Shown: positions 3,680-5,413 of the stretch, one piece after another | How positions within the stretch are numbered: position 1 is the first letter of the stretch | Layout: each line of letters begins with the position of its first letter | Assembly: GCA_947175005.1 (NCBI GenBank) | Contig: CAMWLD010000172.1 | Span: 1 to 5,413 of the forward strand | Reading direction: 5' to 3' | From: an uncultured Ruminococcus sp. | Lineage (GTDB): Bacteria; Bacillota; Clostridia; Oscillospirales; Ruminococcaceae | Length of the DNA stretch: 5,413 bases | Notes under the pieces: generated by a model | The model's input: the letters and a program-made list of their open reading frames with translations, nothing else | Database searches by the model: none | What the model was told of the DNA's origin: nothing | Translations under genes and position numbers: made by a program

Positions 3680-5413
3680 ATGTCACTTACCAAAAATCCT
3701 AACGTGCTCAAGTGGGTTGACGAAATGGTCGCACTGACCAAGCCCGACAAGGTTGTATGGATCGACGGCTCGGCAGAGCAGCTCAAGGCTCTTACCGATG
3801 AGGTTTGCGCCCTCCCCGACGGCGACAGGGACAAAATGTACAGATTAAATGAAGAAAAGCTTCCCGGCTGTCTTTATCACAGAACCCTCCCCAACGACGT
3901 TGCCCGTGTTGAGGACAGGACATTTATATGCACCCCCACTAAGGAAGAGGCAGGCCCTACCAACAACTGGTGTGATCCTGCCGAGATGTATGCAAAGCTC
4001 TCAAAGCTCTATGACGGCGTTATGAAGGGCAGAACAATGTATGTTATCCCCTATTCCATGGGACCTATCGGCTCGCCTCTCGCTAAGGTGGGCGTTGAGA
4101 TCACCGACTCTATTTATGTTGTTCTCAACATGAACATCATGACAAGAATGGGCGCACAGGCTTTCGAGAATCTGGGCGACGAGTCCAACGACTTTGTAAG
4201 AGGTCTGCACTCCAAGGCAGATGTTGACCCCGAGAACAGATACATTGTACAGTTCCCCCAGGACAACACTATCTGGTCGATAAACTCCGCATACGGCGGA
4301 AACGTTCTTTTGGGCAAAAAGTGCTTTGCACTGCGTATTGCCTCCTACCAGGGCAAGAACGAGGGCTGGATGGCAGAGCATATGCTCATTCTGGGCGTTA
4401 AGAAGCCTGACGGCGATATCAAGTACATTACCGCTGCATTCCCCTCTGCCTGCGGCAAGACCAACCTTGCAATGCTCATTCCTCCCGCTGTTTACAAGGA
4501 TATGGGCTATGAGGTATTCACTGTAGGTGACGATATTGCATGGATGAAGCCCGGCGACGACGGCAGACTTTATGCTATCAACCCCGAGAACGGCTTCTTC
4601 GGCGTTGCTCCCGGTACAAACGACAAGTCCAACCACAACGCTCTTGCGTCCACAAAGAAGAACACTATCTTCACCAACGTTGCCATGAACAATGCGGACA
4701 ACACCGTTTGGTGGGAAGGTCTGGACAAGAATCCTCCCGAGGACGCTACCGAGTGGAAGGGCGCAAAGGTAAACGGCAAGGAGTTCACTTCTGTTATGGG
4801 CGCTGACGGCAAGCCTCAGAAGCTGGCTCATCCCAACTCCAGATTTACAGCTCCCGCAGAGAACTGCCCCTGCGTATCTCCCGAGTTCAACAATCCCAAG
4901 GGCGTGCCTGTTTCCGCTATGATCTTCGGCGGAAGAAGAGCTTCCACAACTCCTCTGGTATATCAGTCCTTTGACTGGGTACACGGCACATACATGGGTT
5001 CTGCTGTTTCCTCCGAGACAACTGCTGCGGCTACAGGTGCAGTAGGCGTACTTCGTCACGACCCCATGGCTATGAAGCCTTTCATCGGCTACAATGTAGG
5101 CGACTACTGGGCACATTGGCTGGAAATGGGCGAGAAGCTGGGCGACAAGGCTCCCAAGATCTTCAATGTAAACTGGTTCAAGCAGGATAAGGACGGCAAC
5201 TTCATCTGGCCCGGCTTTGGCGATAACATGAGAGTTCTCGACTGGATCATCAAGCGCTGCGAGGGCAAGATCGACGCTGTTGAAACTCCTATCGGCTACC
5301 TGCCCAAGAAAGAGGATATCAACCTCACCGGTATCGAGGACGAGGTTACTGCCGCGATAATGGCCGAGCTGCGTCACATTGACATCGAGCTCTGGAAGAA
5401 GGAGATCGCAGAA
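3680..5413 (+). CDS. pckG: Phosphoenolpyruvate carboxykinase (GTP), 3' end cut by the window
   Basis: This cytosolic enzyme interconverts oxaloacetate + GTP and PEP + CO2 + GDP (EC 4.1.1.32), linking the C4-acid pool to glycolysis; in fermentative anaerobes it often runs toward oxaloacetate. The GTP-type family is unmistakable. Visible features: Arg76 in VARVEDRTF (PEP site), YGGNVLLGKKCFALRIAS (205-222) with the metal-binding lysine pair 213-214 and active-site Tyr205, metal ligand His234 in AEHM, kinase-1/P-loop FPSACGKTNL (254-263) with the reactive Cys258, kinase-2 GDDIAWM (283-289) with metal-binding Asp, NSRF (386-389), FGGRR (416-420) and the mobile lid SSETTAAATG (444-453). All key residues are present. 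The 578 visible codons compare with roughly 600-620 for the family, so only the last residues are missing. Codon use is strongly biased (Lys mostly AAG, Gly mostly GGC), unlike the ABC genes, which suggests high expression. Some annotations would call it pckA. Confidence 0.97.
   Translation, partial: MSLTKNPNVLKWVDEMVALTKPDKVVWIDGSAEQLKALTDEVCALPDGDRDKMYRLNEEKLPGCLYHRTLPNDVARVEDRTFICTPTKEEAGPTNNWCDPAEMYAKLSKLYDGVMKGRTMYVIPYSMGPIGSPLAKVGVEITDSIYVVLNMNIMTRMGAQAFENLGDESNDFVRGLHSKADVDPENRYIVQFPQDNTIWSINSAYGGNVLLGKKCFALRIASYQGKNEGWMAEHMLILGVKKPDGDIKYITAAFPSACGKTNLAMLIPPAVYKDMGYEVFTVGDDIAWMKPGDDGRLYAINPENGFFGVAPGTNDKSNHNALASTKKNTIFTNVAMNNADNTVWWEGLDKNPPEDATEWKGAKVNGKEFTSVMGADGKPQKLAHPNSRFTAPAENCPCVSPEFNNPKGVPVSAMIFGGRRASTTPLVYQSFDWVHGTYMGSAVSSETTAAATGAVGVLRHDPMAMKPFIGYNVGDYWAHWLEMGEKLGDKAPKIFNVNWFKQDKDGNFIWPGFGDNMRVLDWIIKRCEGKIDAVETPIGYLPKKEDINLTGIEDEVTAAIMAELRHIDIELWKKEIAE

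Noticed and set aside
4326..4812. Short open frames on both strands inside pckG
   Set aside because: Shadow frames of the same biased coding sequence; no start signals.
4001..5377. 458-codon open frame on the minus strand opposite pckG
   Set aside because: It is antisense to a perfectly conserved PEP carboxykinase. The absence of stops follows from the biased codon use of pckG, the product is low-complexity Val/Leu/Ser/Cys-rich with no recognisable motif, and no promoter or ribosome binding site is visible.

Overview
The window looks like a chromosomal segment from a low-to-moderate GC clostridial Firmicute, most likely a Ruminococcus-like gut or rumen anaerobe. The reasons are strong AGGAGG-type ribosome binding sites, consensus TTGACA/TATAAT promoters, a YtrA-type GntR/ABC cassette, and a GTP-dependent PEP carboxykinase of the type common in ruminococci. 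The genus is inferred from style; no marker gene is present.

Layout. Bases 2-310 (+) are the 3' end of a protein whose visible part is ten tandem 18-bp units encoding YN(P/Q)NQG, then a charged tail. A hairpin terminator (324-357) separates it from a convergent four-gene operon on the minus strand. Reading from its promoter near 3201-3229, the operon holds a YtrA-family GntR regulator (2784-3164), an ABC ATPase (1879-2757) and two dissimilar ABC-2 type permeases (1083-1844 and 364-1083, overlapping by one base as TAATG). The promoter is a near-perfect extended -10 type. A 21-bp inverted repeat (3181-3201) covers its start point and is the obvious autoregulatory operator. The four genes would make a regulator-controlled exporter or envelope-stress ABC complex; the substrate cannot be read from sequence.

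A gene-free stretch of about 280 bp (3230-3513) follows. It holds small palindromes and an IS-end-like tail but no convincing gene. Divergent from the operon, a perfect-consensus promoter (TTGACA, 17 bp, TATAAT at 3514-3542) drives pckG (GTP-type PEP carboxykinase, 3680 to beyond the right edge, 578 codons visible). Between promoter and gene lies a leader of about 130 nt that can fold into one 78-nt extended hairpin (3567-3644) with a competing alternative pairing. This is the least explained element in the window. I match it to no known riboswitch class, and it is the best candidate for an undescribed regulatory RNA.

There is no RNA gene, CRISPR array, intact mobile element or defence system that I can support.
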